Both the position numbers and the translations under genes were made by a program. A DNA stretch of 64,000 nt from Phytophthora hibernalis (taxonomy: Eukaryota > Oomycota > Peronosporomycetes > Peronosporales > Peronosporaceae), in contig JAAKBF010000019.1 in assembly GCA_012656075.1 (NCBI GenBank), positions 186,001 to 250,000 on the forward strand. The letters run 5' to 3'. The notes beneath the pieces were generated by a model. It made no database searches, was not told the origin of the DNA, and saw only the letters and a program-made list of their open reading frames with translations. Shown here piece after piece: positions 54,001-64,000 of the stretch (position 1 is its first letter; each line of letters opens with the position of its first letter).

Positions 54001-55197
54001 GCTTCGGAAAGCAGGTATTGTGGTGCCAAACAGAAGGTGGGCGCTACTGTACTGCTGGCGGCAAATACAAGCAAGACGGGAAATTGATTCCGCTTGGAAA
54101 AAGACTGGGCCTACGAACGATGGAGCGCCACTGTGCCAGAATGAATATGACGACACCATCCCAGATGGAGGTGACATTTTCGACGCGTACATATTCTATG
54201 ATCCGAGTGGAGGTGGTAAAGTGATTGACTGCCAGTTTCCTCTGCAAAACCTCGACACCGAGTCGGATTCGCCAGAGGGGTACAAGCGCACAGCCCCTCT
54301 ACTTACGCGGACTACACGCCGACACCCATGGTTACGTTTCAGTCCATGTACGCTGCGTACAAGAGAGAATACCGCCCTTATTATCCGATGGCAGCCCGCC
54401 GATCTTCATTTTTCGACATGGAGTGGTTTAACTACGATACGACCCGAACCGGCCCTCCAGGTCTCGTCAATAGCATTTCCGTGGCGATTTTTAGCTCGTT
54501 CCAGCCATTGGCCGTATGGGCGATTACTGATGGGGAGAAGACTGGAGGCGAGGTTTCGGCACTTGGAGGAGCTCGGGATGCTTTCGGCGGAGAGGAAGTG
54601 GTCGGTGTGGACGCTACCGGCCAGGTAGTAACCAGCACCAAGTACGAGCTCTCCGATTCGCATTCGTACAAGGTCGGTAAGAGCTTTGAGATGATTTTGA
54701 ATGCCGATGGCACGCCACCGTGTGCAGGCGAGCAGTGCTTGCTGAAGTACCAAGCTGGATTCACCCGTCGCGAAAACGGCAAGGCATACGTAAACATCAT
54801 GTCACGCATGATGCAGTACAGTGCGCTTTCCATCGCGCAGACCGCGTTCTTCGTTGCTGTCGTGGAGATGCAATGGTCCAACGTGATGATCTGCAAGACG
54901 CGCTACCTGTCCATCGTGTCACAGGGAATGATGAACAGTGTGCTCAACTTCGGTCTCATGTTCGAATTCATGCTGAGTGCAGTGATCGCGTACGCTGGCT
55001 TCACACACACAGTGTTGGGCACGGAAAGTATCCGTTTGGTGCACTGGTTTCCGGCACTGCCGTTCGCCATCTTCCTCTTCATGCTGGACGAGGGCCGCAA
55101 ATTCCTCATGCGCTCCACGTCGCGCAGCATCATCCGCAAGGACACGGGTCAAATGATCCGCTATCCGGGCTGGCTCGAGGTAAACACGTACTATTAG
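51063..55197 (+). CDS. Na+/K+-ATPase-type (P2C) cation pump, alpha subunit
   Basis: About 1,345 residues, with one intron at 51285-51383. The order is that of animal Na/K pumps: SPAELFAEIGSDPVNGMT, LNRLTPPKQTP, CLTGEPEPLKR (TGE of the actuator loop; Pro replaces Ser), IIVANVPEGLLATVTVCLSL (M4), phosphorylation site [49 protein letters not shown] (M5), LGTDMIPSIAMAYEGAESDI (M6), and the C-terminus GWLEVNTYY. Frame breaks near 51709, 52795, 53868, 54105, 54130 and 54297 are mostly one base missing from A or C runs; each restores conserved sequence, such as KGAPERITARCG. An insert of about 250 residues sits in the M7-M8 exoplasmic loop. Probably exports Na+ at the plasma membrane. Confidence 0.9.
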
Positions 55198-55713
55198 ACC
55201 AGCAGCAAGTCGCAGTCTAGGACCATATAGGGCAAGGCGAGTGCATTTGGTTCGATCCCTTCATAATTTCATCACTTTCTTCCATTCAACTGCGTTGTTG
55301 AACGACCGGCGTACTGGTTAATTTTGCGTTTATGATCAGATATGACGGGTTATTGATACCATTTATGATTGGGTATAACGGGTTATCGCACTTTGTACCA
55401 CACCAACTTTACAGTTAGGAGCTCAAGGTCCAAGTCAAAAAGCAAAAGCGACGGAGGACAGCGACCCCAGGCCTTCATGTGCGTAGACAGCTTCTACCTT
55501 CAAGAGGTGCGTCTACAGGATACCGTACCTCACTGTGTAACCTATGCTAACCATACATTGCTGCCAGTGAGAGGACTGCGAGGACGATCTTGGGCGGTTC
55601 GCTTAACCGCCACATACAAATGACAAGTCATTTGCGAAGTCGTCCATAGCAGCACATGTCACAGTAAGTACGAATCGGACTTACTGTGAATTCGGCAGTG
55701 CACTGGCCATTGC
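55198..55713. other. Intergenic region with a repeated word
   Basis: No gene is supported. ATAACGGGTTATCG-like sequence occurs near 55375 and again near 55775, with a third similar word, GACGGGTTATTG, near 55345. They may be remnants of one repeat family. Confidence 0.35.
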
Positions 55714-56100
55714 ATGGCGGTTTCGCCGCGGAGATTCAACCAATCGCCCAATGCAGTTTTGAGTAGAACCCACAATAACGGGTTATCGGGTGCGGATCGA
55801 CAGCGTCCCAACAGTAGTCAAAACCAAAGTTTTCATGTTGGTGATGCAAGGACGTCACTATTAATATCAGCCATGGCTTCATCTGCACCACCTTCAGCGT
55901 TTGGTACGTCTCAATCATCTACACAATTTAGCGTCACAGAACTTGTGTTTCACCTCATCCCAAGCGAGGATAGTCGCCGACCACAACCATCAGAAGCTAC
56001 ACCACCAGCCTGGACGAACTATGGTAGACGTGAAAGCATGCAGAGGGTGTGACGAGCTTATCTCAACGGGCTTCGGAGATGCGTTCGCTGTCATTTACAG
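55714..56100 (+). pseudogene. Possible transposon-derived remnant with a CxxC motif
   Basis: A Ser/Pro-rich frame from the ATG at 55873 (MASSAPPSAFGTSQSSTQFS) runs into a shifted frame reading DVKACRGCDELISTGFGDAF. The C-x2-C followed by small residues and an aromatic resembles the start of a BED-type finger of DNA transposases. Nothing downstream continues the domain. Low certainty. Confidence 0.25.
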
Positions 56101-56348
56101 TCTAGGAAGGTCTGGAGGATGGCCGATTGTCCGTATATTTATTGCTTTATCAAAGTGTTGAGAGGGTTGGGCAGGATGTCCACGCAGATCCCGACGCTGT
56201 GACCGGCCAAAAAGATGTTCTTGTGGAATATCGTGCTTAATCGAGGGCCGGACAGGAGGCCCGCCCAGAGGTGACAGCACCCCGTTTTTCCAGGTGCTGC
56301 CGGCTCCATCGCAACACCATCAACCACATTTGATGTACAATAGCTCGT

Positions 56349-56898
56349 GACAGATACCCAATTTCGAGATATACGTGACGGATCGATTGTGTTTGAGGTA
56401 CGTGGAAATGAGGGTGTGTGTGCATGGTACTAACGTTTTTGTGTAGGTGAATGCGGAGATGTGGGGAGATACGCTCGTGAGGTGCTTCCACGCCAACGCG
56501 ATCAATATCTTGGCAAGATCATGGTCAAGCTGTTCACTTCACGATCAACATCGACTTCTTCCACAACAACGTAAGGCTGGCGTTTTTTGTGTTCTTGTGT
56601 TGATGCTGATGTTTTCTGTTTGTTTTTATTTTGGTAGAGCAATTTGTATCGGCTGCCAAAGGTTTGGGTCGATGAGGAAACCAGGAACAATCGGTACCTG
56701 GACAACTTCCAAGTGGTCTATCACGTAGAGATGCTGGATTCCCATGGGAATCCGTTACCGCCAAAATCGTCATCGTCATCATCCGTTTTACAATCGAAAA
56801 GCAGCAGCAGCCTTCGCGATGATGGGGCTGAACAGTCTAAAGTGGCTCGCCCGCAGTCTGCTCCAGTCTATCGGTCTGATCTGGCAGCTACTGCCTGA
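56349..56898 (+). pseudogene. PTEN-type C2 domain fragment
   Basis: Pieces in three plausible exons: PNFEIYVTDR before 56395, then from 56447 MWGDTLVRCFHANAINILGK, a shift near 56520 to KLFHFTINIDFFHNN, and from 56638 LYRLPKVWVDEETRNNRYLD and NFQVVYHVEML. The order matches the C2 half of PTEN/TPTE lipid phosphatases (GDIKVEFFH, KMFHFWVNTFF, a Leu-rich strand, NRYFSPNFKVKLYF). The phosphatase half with the HCxxGxxR signature is not visible upstream. After this comes a poly-Ser tract. Either a truncated pseudogene or the end of a gene whose 5' part is lost or badly sequenced. Confidence 0.45.
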
Positions 56899-57371
56899 AA
56901 ATGCGTCGCAGCTCAAAGCACTGGAAGATGGCCATCGGTGGCGTGTTCAGGGTGAATGTTTAAGTAAGTCTGCGGTGGGGAAGGTTCAGACGATCGTGCG
57001 AGGAGCGCCAGCGTCAACGCCAGAAGCGAGAGGCTGCAGCTACCGCTATCCAGCATGCGCCTTGAATAGACCAAATGCCAGATTGCCGTGGAGCACGCCA
57101 AGGTTATTTCGCTCGCTACCGCGATGGCTGCGCAGGATGCATCAATGATCCACGATACCGTGGCTGCAGCCCTGTGCAAGCTGAGCGCATACGATGATCC
57201 TCAGAAGAGAGTGGTAATGCCTGGTACTCTGGGAACCGTTCCTGCTCTGCGTTTTTGGAGTTCTTGATAACGGACCAGCTACTAGGGCTCGATGCAGCCG
57301 CTGCAATCGTCTACAGACGTAGAATCGATGGGTGTTGCCGTGCGATGGTCCGATAGAAGTCGCCCCAGAAA

Positions 57372-58219
57372 GCTTTCATGAGCTGGATAGTCGGTGACGA
57401 CGCCAAGATTGAGGGAGAGGCCGTCGCTGGTGATGCGCTGCACCAGAAGCAGCTTGCTCAGTCTGGTCGTGACCTGTTCGACGAGGACCCGCTGGCCCGG
57501 TGATGTCGGTTGATGACGAGAACTTGATCAACCCAGTCAAGAAGATTCAGGAGTTCCCCACGTGGCCGTCGATCCCGTACGAGGGCTACATTCTTCCGTG
57601 CACAGTACTAGACCCCCGCAAGCAGCAGGTCCAGCACTGGGGTGACGAATACACGGAGTACGTGCTTCGTGTGGGTTGGGGTAGTGGCGTCTTGGAGCAG
57701 TCCAAGACGCGTGAGCCGCTACAACGGCTTCAATGCGCTTCATGGAGCTGAAGGCCGCTGCTTCGGGCCGTCGTGGCAAGTATGCGCCGTGGTTCACGCG
57801 TTTCCAGACGCGCCACCCGTCCTCTTCGATGATCGGCAAGTACCAGGTGGAGAAGTTCATCATCAAGCGTGAGACGGAGATGGACCGCTACATGACGCAG
57901 ATGTCCGACGCCCTGGTCATGGACCGCTTCCTCAACTTGACGTTGCGCACACATGACGTTTGCGAGCGTGAAGCATTTGCCGATGCGGGCAAGCGCTGGG
58001 AAGATGAGGAGCGCGAGGCGTTGGCGAACGCTGCCGACGCCGAGCCGCTCAACGATGCCCAACCGAAAATCTCGTCGCCATGCCAGCCGGTCGCCCTGGA
58101 GGAGAAAAAACTGCACGAACTGGATGGCTTTGGTGCTCACGTCAGGTATGAATGACCTGGGCTTCGATGACCCGAAGGACGAGTTGGTGCGCGCGTCGTG
58201 GGAGTCGCGAGGCTCCTAG
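57372..58219 (+). pseudogene. Damaged PX-domain protein gene
   Basis: Frames run MSWIVGDDAKIEGEAVAGDA, a shift near 57500, MSVDDENLINPVKKIQEFPT and EYTEYVLRVGWGSGVLEQSK, a shift near 57735, then YNGFN joined to RFMELKAAASGRRGKYAPWF, and KYQVEKFIIKRETEMDRYMT to about 58150. The strand pattern, the SRYNGF that stands for the R(R/K)Y phosphoinositide-binding motif, and the later long helix fit a PX domain. Another shift gives MNDLGFDDPKDELVRASWES before TAG 58217-58219. With about four breaks it may be dead, or live and poorly sequenced. PX domains bind PI3P on endosomes. Confidence 0.45.
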
Positions 58220-58634
58220 AGCGACTACAATTTTGACGTCGACGCCAGCCAGGATGATAACTGGAAGACTGACTAGGAAGGAAAGGACGATATCATCCTT
58301 GATCAGGAGAAGGGCAAGCGCAGCAATACCGGTACTAAATATGAGTTCCAGTGTGAGAAGAGCCGATCGACGGACAAACCTCCGTTGAACCCAAGGGCGA
58401 TCTCGCACCTATCCCCCTGGACGGGCAGTAGCCGGCGAACTTGGCGAACTTGATGGGTGAGACACGGCGACGTCGAGAACCGATCTTTCAAACCAGAAAG
58501 GTCTCATTCTTCATTTGGACCGGCGGGACTGAAGCCTCGCAGGACGAAGAAAACCAAACAAGACACCCAAACAAGACCAAGAAACACCATGCAGACGACG
58601 ACAAATAGGGATGTTTTGTGCAATGCACTTTTCG

Positions 58635-58713
58635 TGCATTTTACCCTGCTATGCACAAAAATGCATTTTACCCCTGCTATGCACAAAAATGCATTTTACC
58701 CTGCTATGCACAC
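58635..58713. repeat. 27-bp tandem repeat, three copies
   Basis: TGCATTTTACCCTGCTATGC followed by ACAAAAA occurs at 58635-58661, 58662-58689 (one extra C) and, truncated, 58690-58713. Noncoding minisatellite. Confidence 0.9.
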
Positions 58714-58912
58714 TTTAATGCAGATGCAGTATATTTGTATTACGAAAATAGCCCCGTGCGAGGCGTTGGTTGAGGAGATGGTGCTGGTGCAGGAAATGTG
58801 AGCGCGCTCGATGATGCCTTCTGTTCGCGGCCAGCCTGCAATGTCGCCGCTTGCGCGGGCTCGTGTGAGCAGTCACGCGTTGACGTTGAATTTGGGTACA
58901 TAATTTGGGCCG

Positions 58913-59556
58913 ATGACACTTTTTTATTACATAAATGACCCTGGTGTTCCCAATGCACGAAAAATCCCTAACTCGTCGACAAACGACGCATACTACCAAG
59001 CGCTGGTGTACATCCAAGACCAGCACTCGCAGACCGTCGCGGCGCTGAAGCAACAGATGGCTGTACTCGCGCACCGCAACGAGCAGCAGGCCATAGAGCT
59101 GCGCAGGACAAGCGGACGCTGCAAGGTCAAGTGGGCGCGCTCGCAGAGCAGAACAATCTGCTCACGACGGAGCTGCGCCAGACTAAGCAAAAGCTCAAGA
59201 GCAAGGCCCGCGAGTTCAAGACCATCCAACTACGGCAGCAAGACTCCTTGACCGCGTACAAGCAGGCCAGCAAGAAGGCCGTGAAGGAGGCGACGAAGGA
59301 GGCCGCGAGGGGCCTCGTCAATCAGCTCGTCGAGGCCCACGCCAAGCAGATCGCAGAGCTCACCAAGCAACTAGCAGCAGCCAAGGACAGAACCCTGCTG
59401 TACGAGGTGAACTCACTGCAGGAGAAGGCGGAGATGGATAAAGCGTTCAGCATGCTACTCAAGGATGTGCTGCAGGAGAAGGAAGAACTGGACACGCAGC
59501 GGAAGCAGCCCTGCGAAGGTGACCTGAGTGCGGCGGGAGAGGATAGCCGTACGTGA
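58913..59556 (+). CDS. Coiled-coil protein
   Basis: About 215 residues if a one-base gap near 59105 is bridged (ELR then DKRTLQGQVGALAEQNNLL). It starts MTLFYYINDPGVPNARKIPN, though an upstream exon is possible. From about residue 35 to the end it is a nearly continuous coiled coil: YIQDQHSQTVAALKQQMAVL, LRQTKQKLKSKAREFKTIQL, KKAVKEATKEAARGLVNQLV, AELTKQLAAAKDRTLLYEVN. No globular domain, signal peptide or membrane segment. The family cannot be told from composition alone. Confidence 0.55.
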
Positions 59557-59782
59557 AGTTACGCCAGCTGACGCAGTTAATCGGGGCTCATTACCCCTGT
59601 TGAAACTGCAGTGCTTGGTGCGCTCCACGTACGGTGTGGGCGTGGTGTGCTTTCGCAGTCGTCGACAGGGACTCATCACTCCCTGTTGGTCACTGTGATC
59701 GTTCACTCGCCTGCTCATCTTATTTGCTTCGGTGTTTGCGTCCGAACCTTTCTTCGTGTGTTGTGCCACGCCTGCCGCCTCT

Positions 59783-60213
59783 TTGATGACGGACAATCTC
59801 GATTCAATCCTTGCCAAGACTCTGGTGAACAAAAGAGAAGTTTGCATGTTATGTATGTGTCGTATTGCGACGAAGTTTATTGAAACGATAAATCATTTTA
59901 CTCTCAACCTTGTCTGTCTTATCGTTCTTACAGCAACTACATATATTATAGCATTTTACTTCGTACTTCCCGGTCCTTGTCCGTCTGTCACCTGTGTCGA
60001 TCGCTCAAATTTCTCTATCTGCAGATTTCAGGCACCCCGCACCGACGAGCACCTGCAGCAATTAGTGCCGCTGTTGGCTTGTGGTGGCGAAGCAGGGTGA
60101 ATTCATCGTAGACGACTCCATTGCGATTCAGAACAAAGTGCACGTTCATTTCCTGCTCAGTCGCGAGCAGCCATGGTGTTCAAAGCGCTTGCCGCCTCCA
60201 TGTGAGATGCAAA
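59783..60213 (+). CDS. Possible small gene, unidentified
   Basis: MTDNLDSILAKTLVNKREV from 59786 could be a first exon. After an AT-rich stretch (59900-60020) with a TTTCAG acceptor at about 60030, a second segment reads APRTDEHLQQLVPLLA, and in an adjacent frame GEFIVDDSIAIQNKVHVHFL. The pieces look like real protein sequence but I do not recognise them. Exon borders and end are guesses. Confidence 0.25.
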
Positions 60214-60234
60214 CCCCATTGCCTCGATCCTTCT

Positions 60235-61565
60235 TCACGCACGTGCCGTATTGGCACTTGCGGACCCCTCCATGGGCGTAGCAACGGCCTTTGAGCTGTT
60301 ATCCATGGGTGCAACAAGGAAACCCACAGCGCTTGCAGCCACCATGAGCTCGACAGAAGCCTCCACCTTGAGAGCTCCGAGTGCAGCCACCTGGTTCATT
60401 GAACTGACATCTTGTCCCTCCACCATGAGATTTACAGTCTGACTACGCTGCATCTCAAACTCGTCGTTGGCTCCAGCAAGGTCACTCTTGTTGGCAAGAA
60501 GCACCAGCGCACACCCCTCTTTAAACTCGCGTTGTGCAATGTAGAGATCCGTGGTATGAGCTTTCATATTCCCACAACCGCGGTCACCACCTGAGCCGAG
60601 TCAATCGAAGGGTTCTCGATCTGTTCGCCGTGGTCGCGCTTGCTGTATCGTCGGATGCCTGCCGTACCCACCAGCTTAATCCTGGAACGGCCTAGGCACT
60701 TCCACCGAGTCGCGCGTCACACCAGGCCTAGCAACGACAAAATCAAACAGCCACCACATTAGCTAGAAATGTCAGTACCACCTTGTCAAGTGAGCAGCAC
60801 TGACTCGGGTCCCGTGAGCATGCGGCCATTGCGTACGATCTTGTTGAGCAATGCGGACTTGCCGACGTTCGGGCATCCCACAATCGCGAGCTTGATAACA
60901 CGCAGCTGAATATGAACAAAGCACAACCCCATTCAGTACTGCTGCCCCTCATCCAGTGCAACCAGTCACGCACATCGCCTTCTTCCTGCTCTGCTTCGAC
61001 CTCCTTCACCTGGACCTCCTACGCCTCCTTGAGCTTCTCGAACTGTTCATACTCGGGGATGATCTCGTCCAGAAGTAGCGTGATACCCTCTCCGTGCTTC
61101 AGACAGCGGGATGCTCCCCATGCCCAACTCATAGCAGTCGTTGAGCTCGTCCTGCCAGCGGTCCGGATCTCACTCCAGTTTCTTGGCCTCGGGGTGGATA
61201 GGGACTTGGGGTTCTCTCTCCACAGCCAGCGCGCAAAGTGCGAATCGATGGGTGTACTGCCCTGGCTTCAGTTCGCCAGGAAGAACACGACGTCCGCCTC
61301 GTGCACGGCGAGTCGCGTCTGCTCCAGCATCCCTTCCTCCAGCGTCCCCGAGGGCGCGTCCGCGAGTCCTCCAGTGTCCACCACGTCCAGATCCGACCCA
61401 GAGATTGTGAGGTGCGCGTAGCGGTGGTCGCGTGTGGTCCTGGGCACGTTGTGGACGAAGGCGGGCCGCGTCTTAGTCAGGCGGTTGAAGAGCGTGCTCA
61501 TTGGTGCGGCCCACGAGCGCGTTTCGAAGCCTCGAGGTCCTCGCCAATGGTCGACAGGCAGTGCG
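60235..61565 (-). pseudogene. Decayed Der/EngA double GTPase
   Basis: Reads right to left as two G domains, as in the bacterial/organellar ribosome-assembly GTPase Der. First domain: ALVGRTN, then STLFNRLTKTRPAFV, TTRDHRYAHL (G2) and LDVVDTGGL (G3). Between ALVGRTN and STLFNR the Val-Gly-Lys of the P-loop is gone, an apparent 8-base deletion near 61510. Second domain: LAIVGCPNVGKSALLNKIV (G1 intact, about 60850-60905), GVTRDSVEV, LVGTAGIRRYSKRDHGEQ and VLLANKSDL (G4, about 60470-60500). At least three further frame changes separate these. The P-loop loss argues for a dead gene rather than only sequencing error. Confidence 0.6.
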
Positions 61566-61767
61566 TGGGATGTAGCAGGACCTTCAGGCGCGCGTGACAG
61601 GCGCTGCAGCAGACCGCGCACACTGTGCGCGGTCTGTGCGGCTCAGGGCTGTGGAAATACTGCACCGGTATATATTGTAAATTGATTGTAGACCTTCATG
61701 CAGGAACAATCAATAATTGCAATCTGAACAATCTTGGTGACTCACGTCTTTCCTCCTCGTGCACGGT

Positions 61768-61834
61768 AGTGAAACTCAAAGTGATATTTGTTTAGCTACG
61801 TACCGTAGCTAAACAAATATCACTGAGTTTCACT
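61768..61834. repeat. Long near-perfect hairpin
   Basis: AGTGAAACTCA, two extra A, then GTGATATTTGTTTAGCTACG pair with CGTAGCTAAACAAATATCAC followed by TGAGTTTCACT across a 3-base TAC loop: 31 paired bases with one 2-base bulge. No coding frame crosses it meaningfully. Confidence 0.9.
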
Positions 61835-62037
61835 CGCAACTGCACAAGCGTTCATCCTCTCCTTCTCTTCGTTCAAGTACTCACTCAACGCGCTAGAGCT
61901 GCTAAGTACGCCAAGTGCGCCGACACCAGAGCTTTCACCAGTCGTGACGTGAAGAACAGACCAAACCAGATTACTCAAATTCTGTAGGCGTGCAACAGGA
62001 TTTTGAAGTTACGCCCTGTGAAAAGAGATTGATAGTC

Positions 62038-62166
62038 AAATGGCATATTAATATGTTTGAATATTTTCGAATATTCGAATGAATATTAATATTAATATTT
62101 GATCTGGCTCGCCCATATTAATATAATCACTCGACGGGCGGAGGTCATATTAATATATTTGAATAC
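62038..62166. repeat. CATATTAATA-rich tract
   Basis: CATATTAATA occurs three times (about 62042, 62113, 62148), interspersed with GAATATT words such as TTCGAATATTCGAATGAATA. Two copies flank a GC-rich spacer (ATCACTCGACGGGCGGAGGT). Low-complexity, noncoding. Confidence 0.6.
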
Positions 62167-63564
62167 ATGCTTGTCAAAACCAAACACAAACTGAACGCTT
62201 CAGGCCTCAATCCTCAAGCAACGTTTACTTTATGGTTTCCTGTCCATTGGTCTCGTTTCCGCTGCTGCTTCCACTTTTTGGAAGAAGAAGCCGCAGCGAT
62301 GAAATGTGCTCGAGTCCCAGAACTCGAGGAGTGCGTCAAACAAAATGTACAGCTATGATGTTCGAAATAACGTGCGACTATCCGCTAACTAAGGTTTTCT
62401 ATCTTATCGTTATTCCCCTAAGTAATGCATGGGTGCCGCTTTCATTTCATGCTTTGTTTGAACAACTTTTGCAGTGAAAACTGCGCCAAACGGTAAACGA
62501 ACTCAGAATCAAGACAAGAGGAAACAGCGATCACGAAACTCTTTTAGGTACAACTACCCAACGCGCAGCAGCAGCTATTCATATAATTACAGTTGACAGC
62601 AGGATGAGGATGGATTTAGCTCCTCCGAAACAACCAGCAGCGTACATACATATTTGGTTGAAAAGAACGGCATACCGGATTTAGGCTAGAGCAGACTAAG
62701 CCTGTTTTTAAAACACTAGAATACATTGTCTTCCAGTCACCGCCGAAGTATGAATAAAGGAAGTTGCTAGTGGTACAAAACAGGAATGATGGTCACATGT
62801 ATTTTACGCTGGTCATTTATGAAAATTACTAAATCTCTTTTTCCAAAAATCATGCGCGCGGCTGCCACCCAACTCATTATCGATTCTCCCGCTTCGCTGC
62901 GCAGTCGCCCCTTCCGTCCGAGCTGCACGCGAGAGGCTGACGCTACACTCCTCGCACCGACGCTGCCTCTGCTGCTCGTACGTCTACCGCTTAATGCTCG
63001 TATTACCTAGGTGATGAATGCTTACTCGTGCCTATGCAGGGGGCTGAGGTATGCAAACGAAGCAAAGCGGAGGTCTGCAATGGTCGGCACGTGGTTGCCC
63101 TCACAATAACTTTTTGTCACTTATTTTCCTAGAAACCGCGCATGACCGAAGCCTAGGACTTAGCGTAAGGCGCAACGGGTGGGGCGGGACGCGATGCGGC
63201 GTGCCACGCAGCGCCGTCGTTAAGTCCGCTGGTGAGAATCAACGCGCGAGTGTCCACTCCCGCGCCCGCCTCGCCCCTCCCGTCTCGTTAGATGCACCTT
63301 TGATTGTACAAATATATGCCCGCGTACGTATTACAAGACTGTTACCAAGACATGTTCGTATACACTAGAGATGGCGTAGATTGAAGGCACTGTGCCGCGC
63401 GAGCACTAGCCACGAAGTTTTCGTGCGCTCAGACAACTTCGCCTAAACGGCTCTCAGTATCAATGGACCAATGACGGCGAGCCGTTTGCGCAACCTTGAA
63501 CTTGATATTTCTAAATATATCTCCGGATGGGGTAACTTTTGAAAACTATAAAACGTACTTAGAG

Positions 63565-63650
63565 AGATGGTTTGTACACGTACAAACTGTTTTGTACGTA
63601 TTGGTACCAGTTTGTACAAATACAAACAGTTTGTACGTGATTTGTACCTC
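63565..63650. repeat. TTTGTAC word cluster
   Basis: TTTGTAC or its complement GTACAAA occurs about eight times within 85 bases, including the inverted pair GTACAAACTG and CAGTTTGTAC. Noncoding; could be a degraded inverted-repeat end. Confidence 0.5.
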
Positions 63651-64000
63651 TTAGCACGGCTATGTCTGGCCGTTTTGTACCACTAGCACGAGCCATGAAT
63701 AAATGGCGGGTTCTTAGTAAGAACCTGTAAGAACTTCTTACAGCGTACTTCGATGTAGCATATCTCCTGAAACGCACTAACTACGATTAAATACGGGTTT
63801 TAATAGGCTAAGGATACATAATACCTCCCGGATACCAGTCTGTGAATCCGGGACCGATTCGTGTAAATTCGTAGAGTCCAAGGTAATAAAAAATACATGA
63901 CCGACCATCTGGTTTTGGGGTGAACGGCCAGCATCGATAACTCGAAAAGGCGCGAAACTCAGAGATGTCGGTCAAGACAAGGTCGTCGGTGCGGCGGGCA

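Larger units (their letters stand above)
61835..64000. other. Gene-poor right end of the window
   Basis: About 2.1 kb with no supported gene. Short frames (62167-62358, 62786-63010, 63051-63368) show no motif. Features present are the AT-rich repeat at 62038-62166, a GC-rich stretch at 63160-63290, and GTTTGTAC words at 63565-63650. The last 150 bases are again without a clear gene. Confidence 0.4.

Noticed and set aside
51063..55197. Programmed frameshifting in the ATPase
   Set aside because: Six different sites, mostly one base missing from homopolymers, with the same pattern in unrelated genes; no common slippery heptamer was noted.
1..64000. RXLR or Crinkler effector genes
   Set aside because: No frame combined a signal peptide with an RXLR-dEER or LFLAK motif at the expected position.
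1..64000. tRNA, rRNA or snRNA genes
   Set aside because: No cloverleaf or A/B-box pair and no rRNA-like conserved stretch was recognised by eye. A covariance-model scan would be needed to exclude short RNA genes.

Overview
The window is nuclear DNA from an oomycete, most likely a Phytophthora or a close peronosporalean relative. Genes are densely packed and moderately GC-rich. Introns are short (about 55-100 bp, GT...AG). Several genes carry the oomycete initiator consensus (YTCAYTYYNCAWTTT-like) just upstream of the start codon. The gene set (FYVE/ARM giant protein, RWP-RK factor, Crypton-type tyrosine recombinases, Na/K-type P-ATPase, ClpB/Hsp101, 2-hydroxyacid dehydrogenase paralogues) fits a stramenopile. 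No rRNA, tRNA or CRISPR locus was recognised.

Layout. 0-7.2 kb: a C-terminal gene fragment and one very large WW-FYVE-armadillo-zinc-ribbon gene. 7.5-15.7 kb: OSCP1, a beta/gamma-crystallin-like secreted protein with two stop-containing relatives, an apparent MMACHC (CblC)-asparagine-synthase-like fusion gene, a small unknown gene, and the first of four 2-hydroxyacid dehydrogenase paralogues. 16-20 kb: a repeat-rich, AT-rich block with a decayed Crypton. 20-26.5 kb: a small unknown gene, a large PPR gene and a zinc-finger-like gene. 26.6-28.8 kb: a second degenerate tyrosine-recombinase element bounded by inverted arrays of 20-bp repeats. 29.5-36.9 kb: dehydrogenase paralogues 2, 3 and 4, a disordered repeat-motif protein and farnesyltransferase beta. 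37-37.6 kb: a TA-flanked inverted-repeat element. 37.7-55.2 kb: a housekeeping block of ZADH2-like reductase, ClpB, a WW protein, OGFOD3, a BLOC1S1-like protein, an RNF5/RNF185-like E3, RWP-RK, a double-FHA membrane protein, ALG11 and a Na/K-type ATPase. 55.2-64 kb: decayed material (PTEN-type C2, PX, a Der/EngA GTPase relic), a coiled-coil gene and gene-poor DNA.

Sequence quality matters here. Nearly every long conserved gene contains one or more single-base frameshifts, mostly a missing base in a run of identical bases, while reading frames on either side stay open and conserved. I read these as consensus errors in the assembly rather than gene death and describe genes across them. Copies with in-frame stops or larger deletions are called pseudogenes.

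Functional links are loose, as expected for eukaryotic neighbours. Several genes act in membrane traffic or phosphoinositide recognition (FYVE, PX, PTEN-C2, BLOC-1), in ER glycosylation and quality control (ALG11, RNF185-like) and in protein prenylation (FNTB).
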